This document shows, piece by piece, positions 29,086 through 38,718 of a stretch of DNA of 64,000 nucleotides. The notes under the pieces were generated by a model that did not search any database, was not told the origin of the DNA, and worked only from the letters and a program-made list of their open reading frames with translations. The position numbers were made by a program, and so were the translations under genes. Position 1 is the stretch's first letter; each line of letters begins with the position of its first letter. Source of the stretch: Ramlibacter sp. (GTDB taxonomy: Bacteria; Pseudomonadota; Gammaproteobacteria; Burkholderiales; Burkholderiaceae_C); assembly GCF_028291745.1 (NCBI RefSeq), contig NZ_JAQGNQ010000056.1:124001-188000 (forward strand). Direction: 5' to 3'.

Positions 29086-30341
29086 GCACCGTCCTTGGCA
29101 AGCCGCAGCCCGCTGAATTGCCAGCGCGCCGCCGGCGCAAAGAAGTTGCGGTAGCTCGCGCGCGCATGGCCGGGCGCGGTGGCGAGGCTGCTGCCGCGCA
29201 GCACGACCTGGCCCACCATGAACTTGCCGTTGTATTCCGCGACGGCGCCGCTCCACGGCCGATAGCCAGGGTAGGGGTCGTACGAGGAGCGCGTCCACTG
29301 CCAGGCGTGGCCATTCATCTGGCGGATGCCGGGCAGCTCGCAGGCCGCCTCCCATTCCGCCTCGGTCGGCAGCCGCGCGCCGGCCCATTCCGCATACGCC
29401 GCTGCCTCGTAAAAACTCAGGTGCAGCACCGGCGCGTGAACATCCAGCGGCCGCACGCCGTCGAGGCCGAAGACCTGCCACTGCGACGAGGGGGCGCGCG
29501 GGTCGTCCGGCGCCAGCCAGTAGGACGGCGCCTGCCACTGCTGCGCCTGCGCCAGGGCCCAGCCATCGGACAGCCACAGCGCCGGCCTGCGATAGCCGCC
29601 ATCGGCGATGAAGTCGGCGTACTCGCCGCAGGTCACCAGCCGGTCGGCGATGCGATACGGCTGCAGCCAGGCGGTGTGCCGCGGCCCTTCGTTGTCGAAG
29701 GCAAAACCCTCGCCCGCATGGCCGATGCGCACCGGCCCGGCCGGCCCGGCCAACCACTCGAGCGCGGGCGTGGCGGTGGCCAGCCGCAGCGCGGGCGCAT
29801 CCACCGGCTCGTACGCGGGCAGCAACGGATTGCACGACAGCGCATGGAGGATGTCGGTGAGGATCAGCTCCTGGTGCTGCTGCTCATGCTGCACGCCCAG
29901 CTCGATGAGGGGCTGCGCGGCGCGCCACGTGTCGCCGTCGGCCTGCGTCATCAGCTGCTCCATGCCGGCCTCCACGTGCGCGCGGTAGCGATGCACGGAG
30001 GCCAGCAGCGGACGCGTCAAGAGGCCGCGCTGCGGCCGCGGATGGCGCGTCCCGAGCGACTCGTAGTAGGAGTTGAACAGGTGGTGCCAGCGCGGCTCGA
30101 ACACCTGGTAGTCGGGCGCATGCGCCGCCAGCACGACGGCCTCGAAGAACCAGCTCGTGTGCGCGAGGTGCCACTTGGTGGGACTGGCCTCGGGCATCGA
30201 CTGCACGCACTGGTCTTCGGGCGACAGCGGCGCGGCGAGGGCGACGGTGCGCGCGCGCACGGCCGCGAAGCGCTCGGCCAGAGCCTGCCGGCTGGCGCCC
30301 GCCGGCATGACGGGCCCCGCGGCAATGGGATTCGAGGACAT
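29079..30341 (-). CDS. egtB: ergothioneine biosynthesis protein EgtB (DinB_2 + FGE-sulfatase domain)
   Basis: HEQQHQELILTDILHA iron motif; C-terminal FGE-like WQWTRSSYDPYPGY...GGSSLAT-type segment; ends overlapping egtD start. Confidence 0.92.
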   Translation of the reverse strand: MSSNPIAAGPVMPAGASRQALAERFAAVRARTVALAAPLSPEDQCVQSMPEASPTKWHLAHTSWFFEAVVLAAHAPDYQVFEPRWHHLFNSYYESLGTRHPRPQRGLLTRPLLASVHRYRAHVEAGMEQLMTQADGDTWRAAQPLIELGVQHEQQHQELILTDILHALSCNPLLPAYEPVDAPALRLATATPALEWLAGPAGPVRIGHAGEGFAFDNEGPRHTAWLQPYRIADRLVTCGEYADFIADGGYRRPALWLSDGWALAQAQQWQAPSYWLAPDDPRAPSSQWQVFGLDGVRPLDVHAPVLHLSFYEAAAYAEWAGARLPTEAEWEAACELPGIRQMNGHAWQWTRSSYDPYPGYRPWSGAVAEYNGKFMVGQVVLRGSSLATAPGHARASYRNFFAPAARWQFSGLRLAKDGAC

Positions 30342-30460
30342 GGATCCGGCCTCCTGGTGTGCAGCGCGTCTGCTGCCGCAGCGCCGCCGGTTGAGTGGAT
30401 TCCCTGCCGGATCATTACAGCACGGCGGGGAAATTCGCGGGCCCGTGGGGCCGCGGGGCT

Positions 30461-30874
30461 TCAGTCGTGCTGGTGCAGGGCCACTTGCTCGCGCAACAGC
30501 CGCCAATGCCCCCAGCGACTGGGGCTGTCGTCGACGCGCACGAACAGCACGGGCTCTTCGCACGCCGACCACTTGGCGCAGTTCTGGCTCCACTTGCGCA
30601 CCTGCCCCGGCGGAACGTACAGGTAGACGGCTTGCGCATGAACAGGCGCGCTGCCATCGGCGACCAGGGGATGGGGAAAGATCACCGGCGGCGCGACCTT
30701 GCCCTTGATCACGATGCGTCCATAGACGCCGGGGCGCAGCGGGCCGCCGGTCGTGGCATTGCGCCAGTCCTCCGGCTCCCGCGCGGCCACGGCCGTGGCA
30801 GCCAAGCCGCCAAGCAGCAGGGCTGCGGCGGCGAACACGGACCTGGACGGGAATGACTTTGCGCTCGTTGTCAT
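30461..30874 (-). CDS. hypothetical exported protein
   Basis: Signal-peptide-like N-terminus AAAALLLGGLAATAVA; no family recognised. Confidence 0.6.
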   Translation of the reverse strand: MTTSAKSFPSRSVFAAAALLLGGLAATAVAAREPEDWRNATTGGPLRPGVYGRIVIKGKVAPPVIFPHPLVADGSAPVHAQAVYLYVPPGQVRKWSQNCAKWSACEEPVLFVRVDDSPSRWGHWRLLREQVALHQHD

Positions 30875-31025
30875 GACAGCTCCCTTGGAACTGCCGTGTT
30901 CTACCCAAGCGCTGCAGTAGCCCCGTGTAGGCGGCCGTGCGCGGCTGCACAAGGCGGCGTCCGACGTCGAGTCGAAGAAGTCCTACAGAACAATTTGCAA
31001 GGCCAGTACTAACTTGCCCGCACGC

Positions 31026-32048
31026 TCAGGCCCCGTATCGTTCGCGCGCCAAGGCCGCGCCCTTGCCGAGTGCCTCGAGCTTGCGCAGCGCAATGCCACG
31101 GTCCATGGGTGCCAGGCCGCAGTTGGTGCAAGGAAAGAGGCGGTCGCGGGCCACGAACTGCAGGGCACGGCCTATGGTTTCGGCCACCTGTTCCGGCGTT
31201 TCCACCTCGGGGCTGGCAACGTCGATCACGCCGACCATCACGTCCTTGCCCGCCAGCAAGGCCATCAGGTGGGGCGGCACGTGCGAGTGATAGCACTCGA
31301 GGCTCACCTGGTCGATGCGGCTGGCCGCAAGCGCGGGAAACACCTGCTCGTACTGGCGCCATTCCTCGCCCAACGTCTTCTTCCAGTTGTTGTTGGCGTC
31401 GATGCCGTAGCCGTAGCAGATGTGGACGGCCGTGGTGCAGGTCAGCCCCTCGGCCGCGCGTTCGAGCGCGCGCACGCCCCAATCGGCTGCGTCGCTCATG
31501 TAGACGTTGAAGGCCGGCTCGTCGAACTGGATGACGTCGACGCCGTCCGCCTGCAGCGCCCGCGCCTCCTGGTTCAGCAGTTCGGCAAAGGCAAAAGCCA
31601 TCTTCACGCGGTCGCCGTAGTAGCGATCGGCCACCGTATCGACGATGGTCATCGGCCCCGGCAGCGTGAACTTCAGCTTCTTCTTCGTGTGCGCGCGGGC
31701 CAGCCGCGCCTCGAAGGCATGCACCCGCCCTTTCAGCCGCAGCGGCGCCACGACCTGCGGCACCATCGCCTTGTAGCGGTCGTTGCGGATGCCGATCTCC
31801 ACCTGGTGCGCGAAGTCGATGCCATCGACCTGCTCGAGGAAGCCGTGCACGAAGTGCTGGCGCGACTGCTCGCCATCGGTGATCACGTCGAGACCGGCGT
31901 CTTCCTGGACCTTGATCCAGAGCAGCGTGGCGTCGGCCTTGGCCTGCTGCAGCGCCTGGCCCTGGGCCCGCCACTGCGGCCAGAGCTTGTTGGTTTCGGC
32001 CAGCCACTCCGGCTTGGGCAGGCTGCCGGCGATCGTCGTTGGGAACAT
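31026..32048 (-). CDS. methionine synthase II (cobalamin-independent), core C-terminal domain only
   Basis: MFPTTIAGSLPKPEWL; HIC, ECYHS, CTNCGL zinc-ligand motifs; about 340 aa. Confidence 0.9.
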   Translation of the reverse strand: MFPTTIAGSLPKPEWLAETNKLWPQWRAQGQALQQAKADATLLWIKVQEDAGLDVITDGEQSRQHFVHGFLEQVDGIDFAHQVEIGIRNDRYKAMVPQVVAPLRLKGRVHAFEARLARAHTKKKLKFTLPGPMTIVDTVADRYYGDRVKMAFAFAELLNQEARALQADGVDVIQFDEPAFNVYMSDAADWGVRALERAAEGLTCTTAVHICYGYGIDANNNWKKTLGEEWRQYEQVFPALAASRIDQVSLECYHSHVPPHLMALLAGKDVMVGVIDVASPEVETPEQVAETIGRALQFVARDRLFPCTNCGLAPMDRGIALRKLEALGKGAALARERYGA

Positions 32049-32130
32049 GCAGTGGTCTCCTGGGCCGTTGATTACTTCGGTGCACCTATGATCGTGGCAC
32101 CTTACCGCAAAAGCCCAGCCCCACGCACCC

Positions 32131-32535
32131 ATGCGCACCCTGCCCGATCCGGAGAAAGCCAAGCCCTGTGTCCTCGTGATCGACGACGACGAAGCGGTCG
32201 CCTGGGCCATTGCCGGCCGCCTGGGCCCCGACTTCCACGTGGTCGGTTTGAGCGACCCCGCCCAGGCCGTGGAGACGGCTCGCACGGAATTGCCCGGCGT
32301 GATCCTGTGCGACATCAACATGCCGGGCCTGCAGGGCGACGAGGTCGCATTTGCGCTGTCGCAGGACGCGCGCACGGCCGGCGTGCCCCTGCTCTACCTG
32401 ACGGCGCTGGTCGGCCCCGAGGAAGCGCCCGACCTGGAAGGCGTGTTCGGCGAGTACCCCACCTTGTCCAAGAGCGCCAGCACCGAGGAATTGCGGGCAG
32501 CGGTGACGATCGCGCTGGGCTTGGCGCGGGACTAA
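32131..32535 (+). CDS. single-domain response regulator (REC)
   Basis: CVLVIDDDEAVAWAI, VILCDINMPGLQGDEVA. Confidence 0.9.
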   Translation: MRTLPDPEKAKPCVLVIDDDEAVAWAIAGRLGPDFHVVGLSDPAQAVETARTELPGVILCDINMPGLQGDEVAFALSQDARTAGVPLLYLTALVGPEEAPDLEGVFGEYPTLSKSASTEELRAAVTIALGLARD

Positions 32536-32592
32536 GGTTGTAGTTGTCGCAGGCCGGATGTCCGCCTTGGACTTGCGTCCCCAACGCGAGTC

Positions 32593-33603
32593 TTACCTGG
32601 CTTCGCGCATTGCCTGCGCCAGCAATTCATACGACCGGCGCTGCGCCAGCGGATCCCAGGTCCAGGTGATGACGACGACCTCGTCGATCTGCAGTTCTTC
32701 GGCGAGCGCGCGCAGCCGCGCAAGCACCTGAGGGCCCGTGCCCACGATCGCCTTGCGCCGCAGCGTCTGCCGGTAGGCCTCCTCGCCCGCCGTGTACTCG
32801 CGTGCGGCCTCCTGCGGCGGCAGCAGCGGGCCGAAGCGGCCGATCTGACGGTCGACGCGGGCGCGCTCGCGGCTGGCGAACAGGTGCCACGCTTGCTCCT
32901 CGGTGTCCGCGGCGAGGGCCCAGACGCAGATGTTGGCCTGCGGCTTGTCGATCACGCCCGGCTTGAACATGTGCCGGTACAGTTCCAGCCCCTCGGCAGC
33001 ACCCTCGCCTTCGGTGATGAAGTACGCGAAGGAATACGGCAGGCCGAAGTGCCCGGCCAACTGCGCCCCATAGCCCGAGCTGCCCAGCATCCACAGCTGC
33101 GGCTCGGTGCTGCCGCGCGGATAGGCCGACACGCCGCGGCCGGGATGGCCCCCGGGCAGATCCTGGCCGCTCACCCAGGCGTGCAGATCGCGCACCTGCT
33201 GCGGGAAGTCGTCGGCCGCGCGGGCATTCGAATTGAGCAGCATCGCCGTGCGCTGGTCGCTGCCCGGCGCTCGGCCCACGCCCAGGTCGATGCGGCCCGG
33301 CGCCAGCGCATCCAGCACGCGAAACTGCTCGGCGACCTTGAAGGCCGAGTAGTGCGGGAGCATCACGCCGGCGCTGCCGATACGGATGCGCGAGGTGCGC
33401 ACCGCCACGGCCGCCATCAGCACTTCCGGTGCGGTGCCGACGATGGTGGGCAGCGCATGGTGTTCGCTCAGCCAGAAGCGCTCGTAGCCGAGGCGCTCGC
33501 AGTGCTCCGCCAGCGCGACGGTGTTGCTGATGGATTCGTCCTGCGGGCGACCCGCGCAGGCAACGGACTGGTCGAGGACGGAAAGGCGCAGGGCAGCGGT
33601 CAT
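32593..33603 (-). CDS. LLM-class flavin-dependent oxidoreductase
   Basis: LGYERFWLSEHHALPTIVGTAPEVLMAAVA...DLGVGRAPGSDQRTA. Confidence 0.93.
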   Translation of the reverse strand: MTAALRLSVLDQSVACAGRPQDESISNTVALAEHCERLGYERFWLSEHHALPTIVGTAPEVLMAAVAVRTSRIRIGSAGVMLPHYSAFKVAEQFRVLDALAPGRIDLGVGRAPGSDQRTAMLLNSNARAADDFPQQVRDLHAWVSGQDLPGGHPGRGVSAYPRGSTEPQLWMLGSSGYGAQLAGHFGLPYSFAYFITEGEGAAEGLELYRHMFKPGVIDKPQANICVWALAADTEEQAWHLFASRERARVDRQIGRFGPLLPPQEAAREYTAGEEAYRQTLRRKAIVGTGPQVLARLRALAEELQIDEVVVITWTWDPLAQRRSYELLAQAMREAR

Positions 33604-33619
33604 GCCGCCATTGTCTGCG

Positions 33620-33886
33620 TCAGGCGAGGTGCTCGTTCCACTCGTGGAAAGTGCAGCGGCCCACCACGCCATTGAGCATGAAGGGGTCGTCGCGGGCGAA
33701 CTCCTCGGCAGCGGCGCGGGATGTGAAGACGCCCAGCGCGCCCACCGGCGGCACGCCGTAGGGGCCGGCCATCAGCATCACGCCGCGGCCATGGAACTCG
33801 CGCACGCGGGCCAGGTGATTGGCCATGTGGACGGGCACCCGCTTCAGGCCGTCCTCGGCCAGTTCGTAGAACATCAGGACTTTCAT
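33620..33886 (-). CDS. YciI-family protein
   Basis: MKVLMFYELAEDGLKRVPVHMANHLARVREFHGRGVMLMAGPYG...DPFMLNGVV. Confidence 0.85.
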   Translation of the reverse strand: MKVLMFYELAEDGLKRVPVHMANHLARVREFHGRGVMLMAGPYGVPPVGALGVFTSRAAAEEFARDDPFMLNGVVGRCTFHEWNEHLA

Positions 33887-33926
33887 CGGCTGGCTCTCCT
33901 TGGCTTGGCGACAGGGTAACGCGGCC

Positions 33927-34892
33927 TCACGCCTGGGCGGTGCGCAACTCGCGTACGCCCTTGCCCAGGCGCCGGCGCAGCAGCGTCCCCAGCGTGAGGC
34001 CGTCGGCATAGCCGACCTGCTCGGCAATGCGATCGAGGTTTTGCGGGCTCGTCTTCAGCAGGTGCACGGCGCGCTCCACGCGCAGGTCCTGGAAGTACGA
34101 CAGCGGCGACTTGCCCAGCACCACGTTCATGCGCCGCGCCAGCGTGCGCTTGCTGGTGGCCAGCGCGCTGGCCGCGTCGTTCAGCGAAAACCCCTGGTCC
34201 AGGCGGCCACGCGCCCACGCCTCGAAGCGTTCCACCAGCGGATCGGTATGCGCGAGGTGATCGGGAATCGCGTACGCCGACTGCGAAGGGCGCGGGTCGA
34301 CCACGAGGTAGCGCGCGGTCAGCGCCGCCAGCTCGGGGCTGGCCTGTCGCACGAGCGCCAGCGCCAGGTCGATGTGGCTGAGCGCAGCGCCCGAGGTGAG
34401 GAAGCCCCCCGAGTGCACCAGCATGCGCGAGTCCTCCAGCCGCACCTCGGGATAGCGCTGGCGGAACAGGGGCGCGAGCCACCAGGTGGTGGTGGCGTGC
34501 TGGCCAGCGAGCAGCCCCGACTCGGCGACCACGAAGGTGCCGATGCAGGCGGCCGCGATGCGCGCGCCGCCGGCATGCCACTGGCGCAGCGCGGCGGTGG
34601 CGTCACGGACGTCGGGCCGGTCCAGGGCGGCCACCAGCGGACCGGGCATCTTGGTGCCGATGGCAGGCACGACGATCCAGTCCGGCGACTTCAGTTGCCC
34701 GGCGGGCACCACCGGCACCGTCAGGCCGAGCGCGGTCTTCACCCGCCGGCGCAAGCCGACCAGGCGCGCGTCGAAATGCAGCGAGGCGAGGCCCTGCATC
34801 TCGGCCAGTTCGTTGGCGGTGGCGAAGGCATCCATCACCGCCGCCAGCCCGGTATCGAAGGCACCGTCGAGCGCCAGAACGGAGATTTGCAT
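33927..34892 (-). CDS. GlxA-family (DJ-1/PfpI + AraC HTH) transcriptional regulator
   Basis: AACIGTFVVAESGLL; AraC C-terminus SLNDAASALATSKRTLARRMNVVLGKSPLSYFQDLRVERA. Confidence 0.92.
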   Translation of the reverse strand: MQISVLALDGAFDTGLAAVMDAFATANELAEMQGLASLHFDARLVGLRRRVKTALGLTVPVVPAGQLKSPDWIVVPAIGTKMPGPLVAALDRPDVRDATAALRQWHAGGARIAAACIGTFVVAESGLLAGQHATTTWWLAPLFRQRYPEVRLEDSRMLVHSGGFLTSGAALSHIDLALALVRQASPELAALTARYLVVDPRPSQSAYAIPDHLAHTDPLVERFEAWARGRLDQGFSLNDAASALATSKRTLARRMNVVLGKSPLSYFQDLRVERAVHLLKTSPQNLDRIAEQVGYADGLTLGTLLRRRLGKGVRELRTAQA

Positions 34893-35006
34893 ATTGGCAG
34901 GATCGCTATGGAACCAGTCCATTCTGACCATTCCAGGCGCGTCTTGCCAGGCCTACAGTGCGCATCGGTCTGCCGCTTTGGCGGGTCCACCCAGGAGAGC
35001 CTCATC

Positions 35007-35315
35007 ATGATCACGCACGCCCTGTTCGCCCGTCTCGAAGCCAAGCCCGGCAAGGAGGAAGCGGTCGCCGGCTTCCTGCAGGCCGGCCTGCAGATGGCGC
35101 GCGACGAACGCACCACCCCGATCTGGTTCGCGCTGCGCTTGTCGCCCAGCACCTTCGGCATCTTCGACGCCTTCGAGAACCAGCAAGGGGTGGACGCGCA
35201 CCTGAACGGACCGATCGCGCAGGCGCTGATGGCCAAGGCCGACGAGCTGTTCTCCAAGCCGCCGTCCATCGAGCGCATCGACGTGCTCGGGCTGAAGAAC
35301 GTCGGCTCGTCCTGA
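35007..35315 (+). CDS. antibiotic biosynthesis monooxygenase-family protein
   Basis: LFARLEAKPGKEEAVAGFLQAGLQMARDERTTPIWFALRLSPSTFGIFDAFEN. Confidence 0.85.
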   Translation: MITHALFARLEAKPGKEEAVAGFLQAGLQMARDERTTPIWFALRLSPSTFGIFDAFENQQGVDAHLNGPIAQALMAKADELFSKPPSIERIDVLGLKNVGSS

Positions 35316-35334
35316 GGCCGGCAAGCTCGCCGGC

Positions 35335-35721
35335 ATGGCCATCCGCATCGTCCGCCTCGGCACCCCGCGCGCACCCGGCGAGGGCCTGCGGCTGGGCACG
35401 GTGCGGCGGCCGCCGCGCGGGGTGCCCAAAGAGGAATTCGCGGCGCGCGACTTCTACGACGTGTGGCTGCCCAACCTCGCACCCAGTGCGGAGCTGATGA
35501 CGCACGGGCGCGCCGCCGCCGACGACCAGCAGTGGGCCGCCTTCCGCCGCAAGTTCCAGGCGGAGATGAAGCGGCCCGAGGCGAGCCATGTGCTCGATAC
35601 GCTGGCGGCGCTGTCGCACCAGACGGCGTTCTCGCTCGGATGTTATTGCGAGGAGGAGCAGCACTGCCACCGGTCGGTGTTGCGGCAGTTGCTGGTGGAG
35701 CGCGGCGCGGAGATTTCGTGA
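35335..35721 (+). CDS. DUF488-family protein
   Basis: IRIVRLGTPR...EEFAARDFYDVWLPNLAPS...CYCEEEQHCHRSVL. Confidence 0.85.
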   Translation: MAIRIVRLGTPRAPGEGLRLGTVRRPPRGVPKEEFAARDFYDVWLPNLAPSAELMTHGRAAADDQQWAAFRRKFQAEMKRPEASHVLDTLAALSHQTAFSLGCYCEEEQHCHRSVLRQLLVERGAEIS

Positions 35722-35723
35722 AG

Positions 35724-35915
35724 GTCATTGCGGCCGCGAGGGATGTCATTGCGGAGCGCGGAGGATGTCATTGCGGAGCGCGGAGGATGCCATTGCGGGG
35801 CGCGGAGGATGTCATTGCGGGCTTGACCCGCAATCCACGCGGCAATCGATCACAGGCCGTCGTGGATCCCGGGTCAAGCCCGGGATGACATCCAACGGGC
35901 GCGGGATGACATCCG
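35724..35915. repeat. dispersed palindromic element, copy 2 (core 35807-35893) with 21-22-bp tandem duplications at both ends
   Basis: GTCATTGCGG at 35724, 35745, 35767, 35789 (GCC variant), 35811; GGGATGACATCC at 35882 and 35903. Confidence 0.85.
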
Positions 35916-35924
35916 AGGGTCCCG

Positions 35925-36824
35925 CTACAAGCGATTGTGAATCGCCGTCGCCGCGATCGCCGCGTGCCCTGCCGCCACGCTGATCTGGTTCAGGTCGACC
36001 GCCACGTCGCCCGCGACATACAGGCCGGGCACCGTCGTCTCCTGGTGCGCGTCCACCTCCAGCTGGCCGTTCTCGCGGGCGCGGGCACCCAGCGCCGTCG
36101 CCAGCTCACACACATGCCGCAGGCCCAGCGCGGGATACAGCGTGTCGAACTCCAGCACCTGGCCGTTCTGCAGCTCCACGCGCACGCCGCAGTTCTCCAA
36201 TCCGCAGTCGATGCGACGCGGCGGGCTTTCGGCCAGGCGCACGCCGGCAGCGCGCAACTGCGCGAGCTGCGCCGGGTCGACCTCCTCGTGCGTCGCCATG
36301 GCGAGCCAGGTGACCTGGTTGTCGAAACCGGAGATGAAGAGCGACTCGCGCAGCCCGTGGCCGGATCGCCCAAGCACCGCGACCCGCTGGCCCTGCGTCT
36401 CGAAGCCGTCGCAGATCGGGCAGTAGCGCACCTGCCCGGCCAGCATGGCGTCGCGGATGCCATCGATCTCCGGTTCGACGTCGCACGCACCGGTGGCCAG
36501 GATCGCGAAGCGGGCCCGCCAGGCGCGCCCCTGCGCTTCGGCACGGAAGCTGCCGTCCTCCAGGCGCTGCAGGCTTTCCACCGTGGCCTGCTCGGTGGGT
36601 GTGCCGTACTTGCGCGCGTGCTCGCGCATGCGCGCCAGCAGTTCCGCGCCTTCGATGCCGTCCGGAAAGCCCGGCACGTTGCGCGTGCGCGGAATGCGTT
36701 GGAGGCGACTATGCCCGGCATCGACGATCAGGGCGCGCCGCTGGTAGCGCCCCAGGTACACGGCGGCCGTGAGGCCGGCGGCGCCGCCGCCGATGATCAG
36801 GCAATCGAGGAGTTCTTCGGGCAT
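35925..36824 (-). CDS. NAD(P)/FAD-dependent oxidoreductase (thioredoxin reductase-like)
   Basis: [63 protein letters not shown]. Confidence 0.92.
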   Translation of the reverse strand: MPEELLDCLIIGGGAAGLTAAVYLGRYQRRALIVDAGHSRLQRIPRTRNVPGFPDGIEGAELLARMREHARKYGTPTEQATVESLQRLEDGSFRAEAQGRAWRARFAILATGACDVEPEIDGIRDAMLAGQVRYCPICDGFETQGQRVAVLGRSGHGLRESLFISGFDNQVTWLAMATHEEVDPAQLAQLRAAGVRLAESPPRRIDCGLENCGVRVELQNGQVLEFDTLYPALGLRHVCELATALGARARENGQLEVDAHQETTVPGLYVAGDVAVDLNQISVAAGHAAIAATAIHNRL

Positions 36825-36831
36825 GCGGGAA

Positions 36832-37308
36832 TCAGGGAGACCATGGGAGCTTCTTCGTGACCATCAGCCAGAAGATCAGCAGGAAGACGGCAAAGGCGGC
36901 GAGGCCCAGGCCGGTCCACCAGTGAAACATGCGGTCGTAGCCAACGGGCACGGGTGCGCCTCGCAGTTCCGCGTCAGCGGCGACCTTGTGCATCCGGATC
37001 TGCAGCACCACGACGGGCAGCCAGCAGGCGATCGCCACGGCGTACAGCGAGAGCGACCACGCCACCCAGGGAGTGCCCAGGGGCAGGCTGAGTTTGTTGA
37101 CCAGGGCGATGCCGCTCACCGGCTGCAGGATGGCCGTCGGCGTGGTGAGCAGCCAGTCGGCCAGCACCACGTTGCGCGTGCTGCTGGCCACCCCCGCGAT
37201 GTGCCGCCGCAGCGTCGCCGCGAACAGGTGGAAGGCCGAGCCGATGCCGGCGCCGAACAGAATCGTGGACGAGAGGATGTGCACCCACTTCAGCACCAGG
37301 TAGTCCAT
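36832..37308 (-). CDS. DUF2269-family integral membrane protein
   Basis: [28 protein letters not shown]; 4-TM pattern. Confidence 0.82.
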   Translation of the reverse strand: MDYLVLKWVHILSSTILFGAGIGSAFHLFAATLRRHIAGVASSTRNVVLADWLLTTPTAILQPVSGIALVNKLSLPLGTPWVAWSLSLYAVAIACWLPVVVLQIRMHKVAADAELRGAPVPVGYDRMFHWWTGLGLAAFAVFLLIFWLMVTKKLPWSP

Positions 37309-38597
37309 CAGCGTCGCCTCGGGGCTCGCGGCTCCAATGCCCAGAGCAAGCCGATCAGGGCCAGCAAGGGGATGTTCTTGGAGATCGGGCCATAAGGATG
37401 CAGCCAGTACTGGCGCAGGAACACCGTGATCAGCACCGTGTAGCCGGCGATCAGTGCCACTTGCGCGAGCCAGAGCCAGCGGCGCCAGCGGGCCGGCGCC
37501 GCCAGGGTCAGCACGCCGAACAGCAGGTCGAGCGCCGCCGCGCCATAGAGCGCGAAGGTCGCGATGCGCCCGTGCAGCCCCACGCCCGCCAGCAGCTCGT
37601 AGCTGCCCTGCACGGGGTACAGGCCGAAGGACACGATGGCCGTCCAGATCCAGAGGAACGCCAGGGCCGCGCGGAGCACCGGCGTCCAGAGATCCAGCAC
37701 CGCCATGCGCCGCGTTGCTTCGCGCGTCTCCGGAGCGATGAAATTCTCCGGCGGCCGCGGCGCCCGCCCCAGCAGAGAGGGCAGCGCGTTGTGCTGCGTG
37801 GCGTTGCCCGCCAGCAGCATGTCCGCGGTCTCGCGATCGAGCATGCTCCCCGGCAGGTGCGCGGCGAGACTGGCACCGAGGCGGAACAGACTGGCCGGAA
37901 GCGGCAGCATGCGCAGGCGCCCTGCTTCACCCAGGCCGTGTCGCAACTGCGAGAGATAGGCAGCAAGCGCGATCGGCTGGGGGCCCGCGAAGACCAGCGT
38001 CTCGATCGCCGGCGGCGGTTGCTCCACGACGCGCACGATGCCGGCGACCAGGTCGGCGATGTGCACCGGCTGCACCTGCATGCGGCCGCCCTCGGGAAAG
38101 GGCAACAGCGGTGCCACCGCCAACTTGTTGAACAGGGCCGCGCTGGTGCCGCCGGGGCCGTACACCAGCGAGGGCTGGACCACCGCGCCCCGCAGCGGCA
38201 GGGTGCGCAGCACGTCGTCCGCCGCCCTCTTGCTCAGGTGATAGGCGGAGCGCGCGTCGCCATCGGCTCCGAGCGCCGAGACCTGCACCACGGTGCCGAC
38301 CCCGGCTGCCGCGCAGGCGTGGAACAGCTCGCCGGGCGCATCGCTGTGCAGGCCGCGGAAGTTCTGCCCGCGCTGCTCGCGCAGGATGCCCACCGCATTG
38401 ACGACGACGTCGATGTCCTTCAGCCGCGGCAGCCACCATTCGCGGCGCGGCACCATCGCGAAGTCCACCAGCAGCGTGTCGGTCGCGCCGGGCGGCGGAT
38501 GGCGCAGCCCGCGCACGACGCGATGTCCCCGCTGCCGCAAGGCATGCGCGACAGCGTGGCCGATGAAGCCGGAAGCACCGGTGACAAGAACGCGCAT
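37308..38597 (-). CDS. SDR/NDUFA9-like NAD(P)-binding protein fused to DoxX-like membrane domain
   Basis: MRVLVTGASGFIGHAVAHALRQRGH N-terminus and multi-TM C-terminus. Confidence 0.88.
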   Translation of the reverse strand: MRVLVTGASGFIGHAVAHALRQRGHRVVRGLRHPPPGATDTLLVDFAMVPRREWWLPRLKDIDVVVNAVGILREQRGQNFRGLHSDAPGELFHACAAAGVGTVVQVSALGADGDARSAYHLSKRAADDVLRTLPLRGAVVQPSLVYGPGGTSAALFNKLAVAPLLPFPEGGRMQVQPVHIADLVAGIVRVVEQPPPAIETLVFAGPQPIALAAYLSQLRHGLGEAGRLRMLPLPASLFRLGASLAAHLPGSMLDRETADMLLAGNATQHNALPSLLGRAPRPPENFIAPETREATRRMAVLDLWTPVLRAALAFLWIWTAIVSFGLYPVQGSYELLAGVGLHGRIATFALYGAAALDLLFGVLTLAAPARWRRWLWLAQVALIAGYTVLITVFLRQYWLHPYGPISKNIPLLALIGLLWALEPRAPRRR

Positions 38598-38718
38598 GGC
38601 GGTGGCGGGCAAGGAGCCGCCAGTCTAGGGCCTGTTCGCGGCGGCGCGGGTCACTGGGCCGGTTACCCTTTGAGAAGCCGAGCCCCCGGCGCGCCGCGCC
38701 TTGCCTAGACTCGGCGCA

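Noticed and set aside
35724-35830. Regular 22-bp periodic repeats considered as a CRISPR array
   Set aside because: Units are contiguous tandem repeats with no variable spacers and merge into a dispersed palindromic element; no cas genes nearby
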